A DNA stretch of 64,000 nucleotides, from NCBI RefSeq assembly GCF_900289145.1, contig NZ_OKQO01000005.1, forward strand, positions 1 through 64,000, written 5' to 3'. The notes under the pieces were generated by a model, which was given only the letters and a program-made list of their open reading frames with translations, made no database searches and was not told the DNA's origin. Below, in pieces: positions 9,495 to 17,473 of this stretch. A program made the translations under genes and the position numbers. How positions within the stretch are numbered: position 1 is the first letter of the stretch; the number at the start of each line of letters is the position of its first letter. This DNA is from Neobittarella massiliensis (ex Bilen et al. 2018) (GTDB taxonomy: Bacteria > Bacillota > Clostridia > Oscillospirales > Ruminococcaceae).

Positions 9495-10952
9495 TCACGG
9501 CCCGCTGGCAAACAGCGCCCGGTCATAGGGGTTTTGGGGTCTCGGCCGCGCCTGCGCCAGTTCCAGCGGGTCGTCCTTTGGCGGGCGCAGCGCCCGCGGC
9601 GGCGGGGGCGGGTTTACCATCGGGCAGGCCATACACACGTAGCGGCTCTCGTCGTAAATGTGGTCCTCGCCGCGGGTGTCCACGTCCTCGGGGGCCTGCC
9701 GGTCGTACACCAGCGCCGGCAGCGTGCGTATAAATTCGGTACAGCTCGAAAACACATACAGTCCCGGCCGCCCGTTTTGGTCAAAGCGCAGCCGGGTGTG
9801 CAGCTGCATCTTGCCCGGCAGCCGCCGGTTGTCCCCCGGCGCAAAGTACAGCCCCTCCCTGGCAAAAATAGCGGCAATGCACCCGTCCTCGCCCCGGCTC
9901 TCGTCAAAAATGCTGGGGTCGGCAATACCCAGTATCTTTCTCCCCGGCAGCTCCCGGCGCTCAAAGTCCGCCACCCGCCGGGCCACCGTGCGGGGGTCCT
10001 GGCGCAGCCCTCGGTCGGCCTGTCCCGGCTCACAGCCGTAGATCTCGGCAAAGCGGTACAAAACGTCGTCGGGCGATTTAGCCCAGTACCCCACCGCGTA
10101 GGGCCGGGTGTAGCCCCAGTCAAAGCCGCGGTAAATGGTAAAGTCCTCCGGTATCGAAAAGGGCCGTATCACGTGGGTCAGCTCCCGGCTCTCATACCCG
10201 CTGGCGTCGTCGCAAAACTCGCCGAACACCTGCCCGTCAAACACGTTCCAGTCCCCCAGCAAAAGCGCCCGCCGCAGCGCCTCGGGCTTTTGCTCCAGCT
10301 CGGCGATGTAGCCCGGGTGCAGGTGGGGGTTATCTCTGGCGGTGGCCGGTATGTACTGGCGGGTCTGCACGGTGTTTTCCCCCAACAGCTGTGAATAGGT
10401 GGAAAACGCCCGCACCACATACGGCTCCAGCGCGTCGATAAAATAGGCCTTCACCCACCCGTGTCCCAGCCCGCCCGGGTTGGCCGTGCAGCGTATGAAC
10501 GGCCGCACCCCCAGCGCCTTTTTGGCCCGCACCCGGGTCTTTAAGTAGTCATAGGTCTCTTTTTCAAACTGGGTCAGCTCGTCGATAAATAGGCGGTTGA
10601 ACTCACTGCCCTGATACTGGTAGGCGTCCTGCGGCCCGCGGCAGCTGCGAAAATGCAGCACCGAGCCCCCCGGTAAAAACAGGTCGTGGGTCTGCTGCCG
10701 GTACTGGTAGAGCCCCCGCGGCAGCACCGTCAGCGCCTCGCGGATCAGCGTGTCCCGCAGCTGGGGGTAGCTGCGGCGAAACAGGTAGCTGTGTACCCCC
10801 GGGTGTTCCAGCGCGCCCCCCCCCGCCTCCATCACCACCGCCCGGCTCTTGCCGCCGCCCGCCGCCCCGCCGTACAGCAGCTCATACGCCCCGCTGGCGT
10901 GAAAGAGCTGCTGCTTGGCCGTGGGCTGGTAATCCAGTTCAAACTGCGCCAC
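9495..10952 (-). CDS. terL: Terminase large subunit
   Basis: A 485-residue packaging motor. The N-terminal ATPase has a Walker A at residues ~30-38 (GGAAGGGKS), a Walker B (RLFIDEL) near residue 122, and the CTANPGG coupling motif around residue 167. The C-terminal nuclease is indicated by FDWGYTRPYA, with its acidic metal ligand, and by IADPSIFD near residue 350. Its start overlaps the small-subunit gene by 14 nt. All core motifs are intact. The tail after residue ~445 is Pro-rich and poorly conserved. Confidence 0.9.
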   Translation of the reverse strand: MAQFELDYQPTAKQQLFHASGAYELLYGGAAGGGKSRAVVMEAGGGALEHPGVHSYLFRRSYPQLRDTLIREALTVLPRGLYQYRQQTHDLFLPGGSVLHFRSCRGPQDAYQYQGSEFNRLFIDELTQFEKETYDYLKTRVRAKKALGVRPFIRCTANPGGLGHGWVKAYFIDALEPYVVRAFSTYSQLLGENTVQTRQYIPATARDNPHLHPGYIAELEQKPEALRRALLLGDWNVFDGQVFGEFCDDASGYESRELTHVIRPFSIPEDFTIYRGFDWGYTRPYAVGYWAKSPDDVLYRFAEIYGCEPGQADRGLRQDPRTVARRVADFERRELPGRKILGIADPSIFDESRGEDGCIAAIFAREGLYFAPGDNRRLPGKMQLHTRLRFDQNGRPGLYVFSSCTEFIRTLPALVYDRQAPEDVDTRGEDHIYDESRYVCMACPMVNPPPPPRALRPPKDDPLELAQARPRPQNPYDRALFASGP

Positions 10953-11400
10953 TTTCCCCCTCCGGCCGGGCCAGGTGGTGGACGATCTGCACCGATGTCT
11001 CCTGCTTCTCTGCGCACTGTCGGCCCAGTATCTTTAGCAGGTACGCCGCTGCCGTGGCGCTGGGCGGGCAGTATTTTTCCTCCACCGCCTCCACCACCCG
11101 CTCGCTCTCGCTCTGCTTGCGCCCGTCCTCGCCAAATACCGTCTCCTTCACCTTTATGGGCCGCACGACCGGCTGTACATATCCCGCCGCCTGTCGCAGC
11201 AGGTGCTCCATGGCCTGCCCCGCCGCGATCTGCGGCTCCATGTCCATGGCCCCGCCCAGCTCCGGCTCCTCCTTTATGCGCCGGGCCAGTACCCGCGGCG
11301 GCAGCCCCGTCAAAGCGCCGATCTCCCCGCAGCTCATCCCCAGCATCCGCAGCCCGGCAATGGGCAGCTCCCGCCAGCTCCGCTCTCTCTTTAAAGCCAT
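10939..11400 (-). CDS. terS: Terminase small subunit
   Basis: Encodes 153 residues after a GAGGGAGAGAG ribosome site. The N-terminus holds a helix-turn-helix (ELPIAGLRMLGMSCGEIGAL) suited to recognising the packaging site. The middle carries a helical oligomerisation region and the C-terminus is charged. It is the first gene of the minus-strand virion module, directly upstream of and overlapping terL. The identity rests on HTH, size and synteny. No promoter was found in the C-rich repeats upstream. Confidence 0.7.
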   Translation of the reverse strand: MALKRERSWRELPIAGLRMLGMSCGEIGALTGLPPRVLARRIKEEPELGGAMDMEPQIAAGQAMEHLLRQAAGYVQPVVRPIKVKETVFGEDGRKQSESERVVEAVEEKYCPPSATAAAYLLKILGRQCAEKQETSVQIVHHLARPEGESGAV

Positions 11401-11574
11401 CTCTCTCCCTCTTTTCCGGCGCGTCAGCAGCGCCTTGTCCCCATCTCTCTGTTCGGTAGCTCCTCACTGCTGCACAGCCGCACCGCCCGCCCACCAGTCA
11501 AAAGCCACCTGCTGTCCTCTCCGCCCAGCCCCCGCGCCAGTCTCCCCGCACACACACCAGACCACGCCACACCC

Positions 11575-12275
11575 ACCGTGCGCCGCAACTCTCAAAAGGC
11601 CCCAGCATCCCAACACCACAAACACCCATCTGTCCCCATCTCCAACTACATCCCCCAACCAGCCCTCACGACAGTCCCCCGCTTCCCACACACCAGGCCG
11701 CATCTACCGTTCACCGCAATTCCCCAAAAAACTACCCAGCATCCCAGCACCACACACATCCATCTGTTCCCATCTCCAACTACATTCCCCACCTAGTCCT
11801 CACGTCAGTCCCCCGTTCCCCCACATACCAAGCCACACCACGCTCATCGTCCGCCGCAACTCCCAAAAATACCGCCAACTCCCCAGCACCACAAACACCC
11901 ATCTGTCCCCGTCTCCAACTACATCCCCCAACCAGCCCTCACGTCAGTCCCCCGCTCCCCACAAGCCAAGCCGCACCACATCCACCGTCCGCCACAATTC
12001 CCAAAAATACCGCCCAACTCCCCAGTTCCACAAACACTCATCTGCCCTCATCTCCAACTACATTCCCCATCCAACCTCAGCACCAGTCCCCCGTTCCCCC
12101 ACATACCAAGCCGCACCACGCCCACCGTCCACCGCAATTCCCCAAAAGCTACCCAGCATCCCAGCACCACAAACACTCATTTGTCCCCGTCTCCAACTAC
12201 ATTCCCCACCTAGCCCTCACGTCAGTCCCCCATTCCCCCACATGCCAAGCCGCACCACACCGAGTCGTACTACAC
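11575..12275. repeat. Tandem array of five ~139-bp C-rich units
   Basis: The 10-mer TCCAACTACA recurs at 11641, 11775, 11914, 12053 and 12192, giving periods of 134, 139, 139 and 139. Each unit also carries an ACCACAAACA block, a CATCTGTCCCC block and a CAGTCCCCC block. C greatly outnumbers G on the + strand. The unit is not a multiple of three, so no frame can run through it. Units differ by scattered substitutions and small indels. There is no spacer structure as in CRISPR. The function is unknown. Confidence 0.85.
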
Positions 12276-13090
12276 CAGGCCAAACCCTACCAAGCCACGC
12301 CGCACCAGCTAAGCTACTTCATACCCGCTCCCCTATCAGAATGTCTCACTTCCCGCCCCCAAAAGGTCCACCCGATCTCTCAAACGCCAAGCGTTACCAT
12401 CTCCTCTGTTCCCCCCTGCTGTCCCCATTCCGGCACTGCCGGCTGTCGGCTGCCACCTCTACCCCGCTGTACACCACCTTGTCTGGCCGCCTGTCTAAAG
12501 CGTCTTGTCCGCCTTTACAAAACCACACATCCGTCAGCCGCCGGCGGCCGCCTGCCCCCCGCCACAGTAGGCACATCCGCCGTCCCTACCTCAACGCCGC
12601 AAACCACTTTCTCCCCTCGCTGCCCATTGCGCACTGTATACTGTATACAGCACACAGCACACAGCACACAGCACACAGTGCATGATAACTGCGCACTGCT
12701 CCGCCATCTCTCCCACACCACACACCACAAACGTTTCGTTTTCAAAACGATAGATGTAAAAAAAGAGTACATATCCTCCGTCCCGCTTCGGTGCGTCCTC
12801 CGGTCTCTTCTCCCCTCTGTCTGCTCTCCAGCATAAAGCCTGTCCTGAACTCGGTCTCAAAACCTGTATCTTTTAAACCAAAAGCAGACCTTTCGCCCGC
12901 CCGGCGACGATCCCCGGCCAACAAATGGCCGCCAGATCCGCTTACTCTGCCGGTCTGCTGCCTGTTTTTCCCCTCCGGACCCTGATCCGTCCACTCACTG
13001 TCTCAACAAAAACAAACGTTCACTTGTTGCAACCCAGTCTAACACTATCGTTTCATTTTGTCAACGTTTTTGCAAAATATTTTAAAAATT
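12276..13090. other. Gene-free C-rich DNA with heptamer microsatellite
   Basis: I see no credible gene here. At 12648-12675 four perfect copies of CAGCACA occur. They lie inside a 53-nt segment flanked by the 9-bp direct repeat TGCGCACTG (12628-12636 and 12690-12698). The rest is C-rich and merges into the AT-rich promoter of the XRE gene. The long Pro/Thr/Ser-rich plus-strand frame across this region and the array is compositional. Confidence 0.6.
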
Positions 13091-13092
13091 CG

Positions 13093-13121
13093 TTGCTTAA
13101 ATAAAATTGTCGTGGTATACT
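13093..13121 (+). promoter_or_regulatory. Promoter of the XRE-ImmA-SLOG unit
   Basis: TTGCTT (13093-13098), a 17-bp spacer, then TATACT (13116-13121), in an AT-rich island that contrasts with the flanking sequence. It is 43 bp upstream of the XRE start. Confidence 0.6.
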
Positions 13122-13163
13122 GATATCACATATAGAAATCCGCGCAGAAAGGCAGGACCCGCT

Positions 13164-13511
13164 ATGAATAGCAACACGCCGCAAAACATCGGGGAGAAGA
13201 TCAAACAGCGCCGGCTCGAGCTGCACATGTCGCTGGAAGACGTGGCCCGCCAGATCGGTGTCGCCAAAAGCACCGTCTACCGCTACGAGACCGAGGCCAC
13301 CCGCAGCGTCGGGCTGGATAAGGTCGACGCACTGGCCAAAGCGCTGCAGGTCTCTCCCGGCTACCTCATGGGGTGGGAGGAAAAGGAGTCCGACACCTAC
13401 TACCAGCTCAAGACCACCCTGCAAGAGCTCGACCTCTCCGAGGACGACGTGGCTTTTCTCACCTCCATGGCGCAGAAGATCGCCCGCCGCAAACGCGAAG
13501 ATGAGCGGTAG
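13164..13511 (+). CDS. XRE-family phage-type repressor
   Basis: A 115-residue regulator starting at ATG 13164 after AAAGGCAGG. Residues ~8-65 form a lambda-repressor-like HTH (IGEKIKQRRLELHMSLEDVA, then GVAKSTVYRYE). A short helical tail follows. It lacks a self-cleaving S24 domain. Instead the next gene encodes an ImmA/IrrE metallopeptidase, the usual partner that degrades such repressors when a prophage or ICE is induced. The two genes overlap by 11 nt. It probably maintains repression of the neighbouring phage region and of its own promoter. The operator is not identified. Confidence 0.8.
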   Translation: MNSNTPQNIGEKIKQRRLELHMSLEDVARQIGVAKSTVYRYETEATRSVGLDKVDALAKALQVSPGYLMGWEEKESDTYYQLKTTLQELDLSEDDVAFLTSMAQKIARRKREDER

Positions 13512-14052
13512 GTCGCTGCCTGCCCTGTACCGGCAGCTGCGCGAGCTGCAGCGCTGTCTCCCGCCCGGCGACCTGCTCATCACCGCCGGTGCCATCTGCC
13601 CGGTGCACTTTCACCGGTTCGACAGCAAAAAGCTCGGCGCTCTGCTCTTAGAGGGGCAGTGTATCATCGTCAACGCCTCCCAGCCGCCGGCCTCCCAGCG
13701 CTTTTCGCTGGCCCACGAGCTGGTGCACTTCTCTCTGCATGCCGGCCGCCCGGCCAGCGCCCGCACCGAAAACGACGAGTGGCAGGCCAATCAGGGCGCC
13801 GCCCAGCTGCTGGTCCCCTACCAGCAGCTGCTGCCGCTGGTGCGCCGGCAAAAAGCCGCCTACCGGCAAGATCCGGCCGCGCTGGCTCTGTCGCTGGCCC
13901 CCCGTTTCGGGGTCAGCCCCACCGTGCTGCAAAATCGGCTGCACACGCTGTCTGGCCCTATCGAGAACTACTTGGCCGGCGCGCCGCTGTCTCAGGTCTT
14001 TTCCGCCCCGGCCGCGCGCAGCCGCCGGGCCTCCCCCAACATCTATCTCTAA
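13501..14052 (+). CDS. ImmA/IrrE-family metallopeptidase
   Basis: The ATG at 13501 lies inside the end of the XRE gene (ATGAGCGGTAG overlap), giving 183 residues. The zinc protease signature HELVH occurs in SLAHELVHFSLH near residue 83, followed by the helical region of this family (ENDEWQANQGAAQLLVPYQQ). ImmA-type proteases cleave the cognate XRE repressor after DNA damage or cell-cell signalling. The coupling here predicts the same job. The C-terminus is Ala/Arg-rich and variable. Confidence 0.8.
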   Translation: MSGRSLPALYRQLRELQRCLPPGDLLITAGAICPVHFHRFDSKKLGALLLEGQCIIVNASQPPASQRFSLAHELVHFSLHAGRPASARTENDEWQANQGAAQLLVPYQQLLPLVRRQKAAYRQDPAALALSLAPRFGVSPTVLQNRLHTLSGPIENYLAGAPLSQVFSAPAARSRRASPNIYL

Positions 14053-14087
14053 AGGCGCTCTCATCCCCAAAAAAGGAGGCGGTATCC

Positions 14088-14690
14088 GTGTCCGCCAAAA
14101 CAGACTTTTTGGCCGGCTACCCCCAGTTTCAGGGCCCCGGCGCCGGCCAGCCCATCGACCCGCAAAAGTCGGTCAGCTTTTCCGGCTACCGGCCCGAAAA
14201 GTTCGGTTTCCCCTTCTCCCCCGGCCACGCCGCCTACCACCGCATCCTGCAGGATCTCGACCAGGCCATCCTCTTCGCGGTCATGCACGGCAAAGACACC
14301 TTTCTCTGCGGCATGGCCCAGGGTTTCGACACCGCCTGCGGCATGGCCGTGCTGCGCGCCAAAAAAAGCACCGGCCTGCCGCTGCGGCTGGTCTGCGTGC
14401 TGCCCTACGCCGGGCAGAGCAGCTGCTGGGCCGCCCAGGGCCAGGCAGATTTCGATCACCTCTGTCAAAACGCCTGGCAGCGGGTGGTGCTCTCCCCCCG
14501 CTACTACACCGGCTGCCTGCACGTGCGCAACCGCTACCTCATCAGCCACTCCAGCCTGCTCATCTGCTACTACTCGGGCAAAAAAGGTGGCACCGCCTAC
14601 ACCGTCGGCCTGGCCAAAAAGCACGGCCTGGCCGTCGAGAACCTGTTTCTCCCCGCCGACGAAGGCGCCGTCCAGCAAACACTGTACTAG
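14088..14690 (+). CDS. SLOG-superfamily DUF1273-like protein
   Basis: Translation from the GTG at 14088, after a perfect AAAGGAGG, gives 200 residues. The core begins SVSFSGYRPEKF and continues with FLCGMAQGFDTACGMAVLRA. These are hallmarks of the SLOG Rossmannoid fold (YpsA/DUF1273), which is predicted to bind nucleotide-derived ligands. A C-terminal RNRYLISHSSLLICYYSGKKGG segment completes the fold. SLOG proteins act as ligand sensors or effectors in several defence and mobile-element systems. The gene follows the XRE-ImmA pair by 35 nt and ends at a terminator, so the three form one unit. Its ligand is unknown. Confidence 0.75.
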   Translation: MSAKTDFLAGYPQFQGPGAGQPIDPQKSVSFSGYRPEKFGFPFSPGHAAYHRILQDLDQAILFAVMHGKDTFLCGMAQGFDTACGMAVLRAKKSTGLPLRLVCVLPYAGQSSCWAAQGQADFDHLCQNAWQRVVLSPRYYTGCLHVRNRYLISHSSLLICYYSGKKGGTAYTVGLAKKHGLAVENLFLPADEGAVQQTLY

Positions 14691-14708
14691 CTGCAGCGCA
14701 TTACCCGG

Positions 14709-14738
14709 CCGCCGCACCCACCCGTGCGGCGGTCTTTT
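14709..14738 (+). terminator. Intrinsic terminator
   Basis: Nine-base arms CCGCCGCAC (14709-14717) and GTGCGGCGG (14724-14732), followed by a T run. It ends the XRE-ImmA-SLOG unit. Confidence 0.85.
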
Positions 14739-14858
14739 TGCGCCCCGGTGATCCCGCCGGCGCCGCACCCCTCCCCCCGCAGGATATACAACCTGCCCCG
14801 CCGCTGTTTTACACATGTCGATATTCCTAAAACATCTCATCACATTTCGTGTATTTTA

Positions 14859-14966
14859 CCGGTTTTTCTCCCGATTTTGCCCAAATCAAAAATCGAAAAT
14901 TATCGAGCTTCTCCAAAAAACCGGCACAAAGTTTGTCGTCCGCAAAAAGGGGTACCATGGTATAAT
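14859..14966 (+). promoter_or_regulatory. Nested inverted repeats and extended -10 promoter
   Basis: CCGGTTTTT (14859-14867) pairs with AAAAACCGG (14916-14924). Inside it, CGATTTT (14872-14878) pairs with AAAATCG (14889-14895). About 35 bp downstream lies TGGTATAAT (14958-14966), an extended -10 element without a clear -35, 60 bp before the kinase gene. This layout fits an activator- or repressor-controlled promoter of the kinase-SIS genes. No regulator gene is adjacent. Confidence 0.5.
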
Positions 14967-15025
14967 ACAGTTGTGTGAGCGCCGGCTCTGTCCGGCCCAA
15001 ATATGCGAGCTGAGGAGGACTTGTT

Positions 15026-15985
15026 ATGCGTTACGGAGCTGTTGGCTGTATCATCACCAACCGCATCGACTTTACCGACGGCAGCCAGATCGACGGCATC
15101 ATGGGCGGCACCGTCTACGGCCTGGAGGGTATCCGCTTTTACGACGAGAGCTGCCAGCTGTTTGGCAACGTGGGCGACGATTTTGAGCGGGACTACGGCC
15201 CCTGGATGGACCGCAACCGCATCCCCCGGGCGGGTATCGCCACGGTGGGCGAGTACACCATCTACGACATCGTGCGCTACGCCGCCGACGGCACCTACGA
15301 AGAGATCCCCGGCCACGGCGAGAGCTATGACGAGTTCCGCTTCAACTTCGGCGTCATGACTCCCGACCACCGCAACGTGGCCCCCTACGCCGACGGGCTC
15401 AAAGGCCTGTACGTGGCCCTGGGCACCGACCCGGTATTCTGGCGCGAGCTCTACGCCCTCAAACAGCGCTACGGCTTCCAGATCATGTACGAAGTCATCC
15501 ACATGGACACCTTCCCCGACCGGCTCGACCGGGTGATGAACGTGCTGCAGTACGTCGACATGTTCTCCATCAACCTGCCCGAGACCAAACGCCTGTTCGG
15601 CCTCGAGACCGAGCAGCAGTGCATCGATAAACTCAAATCCCTAAATTTGCCCTTCGTCCTCTTCCGGGTGGGCGACCGCGGCCTCTACGCCATCTCCGGC
15701 GGCAAGCACTTCTTCGTGCCCTGCCTGCGCTACGAAGGCAAAGTACAAGATCCCACCGGCTGCGGCAACTCCTCCACCTCGGCCTCCATGGTCGGTTTCT
15801 GCGAGGGGCACGACCCGCTCATGTGCGGGGTCATGGGCTCGGTGGCCGCCCACTTCAACGTCCGCCAATACGGCCCGGTGCAGGATTTCTCGCCCGAGCT
15901 CATGGCCGAGGTGCGGCAGATGGTACATACCCAGTACGACCAGCTGGCCAAGCAGTACATCGCCCAGGGTCAGCCGCCGCGGTGA
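15026..15985 (+). CDS. PfkB-family carbohydrate kinase-like protein
   Basis: A 319-residue ribokinase-fold protein after a GAGGAGG site. The N-terminal motif IMGGTVYGLEG...LFGNVGDDF matches the PfkB sugar-binding region. The C-terminal motif near residue 243 is DPTGCGNSSTSAS, where typical family members have DTTGAGD. The Asp acting as catalytic base is therefore Asn here, and the Ala is Cys. The protein may use another base, act slowly or bind without phosphorylating. The frame is otherwise intact. It precedes a double-SIS protein by 113 nt, which suggests phosphorylation then isomerisation or deglycation of an unusual sugar. The substrate cannot be named. Confidence 0.75.
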   Translation: MRYGAVGCIITNRIDFTDGSQIDGIMGGTVYGLEGIRFYDESCQLFGNVGDDFERDYGPWMDRNRIPRAGIATVGEYTIYDIVRYAADGTYEEIPGHGESYDEFRFNFGVMTPDHRNVAPYADGLKGLYVALGTDPVFWRELYALKQRYGFQIMYEVIHMDTFPDRLDRVMNVLQYVDMFSINLPETKRLFGLETEQQCIDKLKSLNLPFVLFRVGDRGLYAISGGKHFFVPCLRYEGKVQDPTGCGNSSTSASMVGFCEGHDPLMCGVMGSVAAHFNVRQYGPVQDFSPELMAEVRQMVHTQYDQLAKQYIAQGQPPR

Positions 15986-16098
15986 CAAATCGACCCCAAG
16001 CGGCCCACTCTCACTGACGTCATGCGCACCCGAGCGCATACTGATAAATTCGTCTACCCACCACTTCACCCAACCCACAAAACAGGAGGCAAAACACT

Positions 16099-17244
16099 AT
16101 GGAAAGAGCAAACTTAGACTGCGCCATGGCTCGTCAGGCCCGCTACACTGCCGAGTTCGGCAAAAAGATCCTCGCCGGCATGACCCTGCAAAAATTCATC
16201 GACTGCATCTCGATGGAAGAGCTGCTAAGCATCAAACGGGTCTACATCACCGGCTGCGGCGACTCCTACCTGGCCGGCGTGGCCGCCAAAAAGGCGTTCG
16301 AGACCCTGTCCGGCGTCGAGTGCGTGCCCACCAAATGCTCCGAGCTGGCCCGCCATATGGACGCCAAGGCCTTCGGCACCGATCCCAAGCCGCTGGTCAT
16401 CGGCATCTCCATTTCCGGCACCGTCAGCCGCGTGGCCGAGGCCCTCACCCGCGCCGCCAAACACGGCGCCAACACGCTGGCCATCACCGACCACCCCGAG
16501 AGCATCGTCGGTCAGGCCGCCGCGCACACGCTGGCACTGGATATGCCCCAGCTCGAGCCCTGCGCCGGCGTCTGCTCCTATGTGGCCTCCACGCTGGCCC
16601 TCATGTGCCTGGCCAACCGCATCGGCATCGTCCGCGGCCTGCACACGCTCGAGTACACCTCCACCTTCGAAAAACACATCACCGACTACTGCGACGCCGT
16701 AGCCGCCAAGATGGAGGAGATCGAAGAGGCCTCCTATCAGGCCGCGCTGGCCCTCAAAGACAAAAAGGCTTTCGATTTCGTAGCCGACGGCCTGTCCGCC
16801 GCCACCAGCCACTTCGGGGCCGCCAAACTCGTCGAGCTCATCGGCGCCTGCAACTCCATCGACGACTGTGAGGACTGGTGCCACATCAACTACTTCATTA
16901 ACGAGCCCGAGAAGATCGGCACCTTTGTCATCATCGACAAAGATTCCCAGTCCATGTCCCGCACGCTGGAAGTCATCGGCACCATGGTCAACATCGGCCG
17001 CGATCCGTTCGTCGTCACCGACGCCGATCCCGCCATCTTCCCCGCCGGCGCCCATGTGCTCAGCCTGCCCGAGGCCGATGTCGACTGGGTCAAGCCCATG
17101 CTGCAGCACGTGCACTTTAACTTCATCGCCGGTTTCCTCAGCGAGCTCACCGGCATCCCCGCGTTCCGCGCCTTTGAGGGCAGCGTCTGGAAGACCGAAG
17201 AGGGCTCCAGCCACATCAAAGATTCCCAGATCGTCATCTACTAA
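16099..17244 (+). CDS. Double-SIS-domain sugar phosphate protein
   Basis: A 381-residue protein starting 6 nt after AGGAGGCAAAAC. The first SIS domain (~residues 45-190) has YITGCGDSYLAGVAAKKAFE and GISISGTVSRVAEAL, the phosphosugar-binding Ser/Thr loops. The second (~200-375) is more divergent. The C-terminal SSHIKDSQIVIY resembles the active-site end of GlmS/FrlB-like isomerases and deglycases. There is no glutaminase domain, so it is not a full GlmS. With the upstream PfkB-like protein it looks like a two-gene catabolic unit comparable to fructoselysine or amino-sugar use. That comparison is inference. A strong terminator follows. Confidence 0.75.
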   Translation: MERANLDCAMARQARYTAEFGKKILAGMTLQKFIDCISMEELLSIKRVYITGCGDSYLAGVAAKKAFETLSGVECVPTKCSELARHMDAKAFGTDPKPLVIGISISGTVSRVAEALTRAAKHGANTLAITDHPESIVGQAAAHTLALDMPQLEPCAGVCSYVASTLALMCLANRIGIVRGLHTLEYTSTFEKHITDYCDAVAAKMEEIEEASYQAALALKDKKAFDFVADGLSAATSHFGAAKLVELIGACNSIDDCEDWCHINYFINEPEKIGTFVIIDKDSQSMSRTLEVIGTMVNIGRDPFVVTDADPAIFPAGAHVLSLPEADVDWVKPMLQHVHFNFIAGFLSELTGIPAFRAFEGSVWKTEEGSSHIKDSQIVIY

Positions 17245-17265
17245 AAGCGGTCTCTGTCCACATAA

Positions 17266-17300
17266 AAAACGGGCCCGGCTCCATGCCGGCCCGTTTTTTT
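17266..17300 (+). terminator. Intrinsic terminator after SIS gene
   Basis: A 13-bp GC-rich hairpin, arms 17267-17279 and 17285-17297, followed by seven T. It ends the kinase-SIS unit. Confidence 0.9.
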
Positions 17301-17389
17301 ATGCCCCTTTTTCCGGCCACCCACCGCCGCGCCCTTCTCGGCACAGGCCGGCCATATTCTGCGCTATGGTCCTTTTAGCTTTCTGCGCA

Positions 17390-17428
17390 AAAGAGCCACT
17401 GTGTCATCATAGGGCACAGTGGCTCTCT
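17390..17428 (-). terminator. Hairpin downstream of the HAD gene
   Basis: Perfect 12-bp arms AGAGCCACTGTG (17392-17403) and CACAGTGGCTCT (17415-17426). On the minus strand the hairpin is followed by a short T-rich stretch. It probably ends the HAD transcript. Confidence 0.65.
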
Positions 17429-17473
17429 ATCCTGCTCATCTCATCTTCTTGGCGCCGGGCAGCGCCCGCGCAC

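Noticed and set aside
7533-10394. 953-codon plus-strand frame
   Set aside because: It is antisense to intact portal and terminase genes. The high GC content leaves antisense frames open.
11575-12275. CRISPR array
   Set aside because: Units of ~139 bp are similar along their whole length with no short repeats separated by unique spacers, and no cas genes are present.
11054-12685. 543-codon Pro/Ser/Thr-rich frame
   Set aside because: It starts inside the terminase region in antisense and runs through the 139-bp array. Its composition follows the C-rich DNA and the unit is not a multiple of three.
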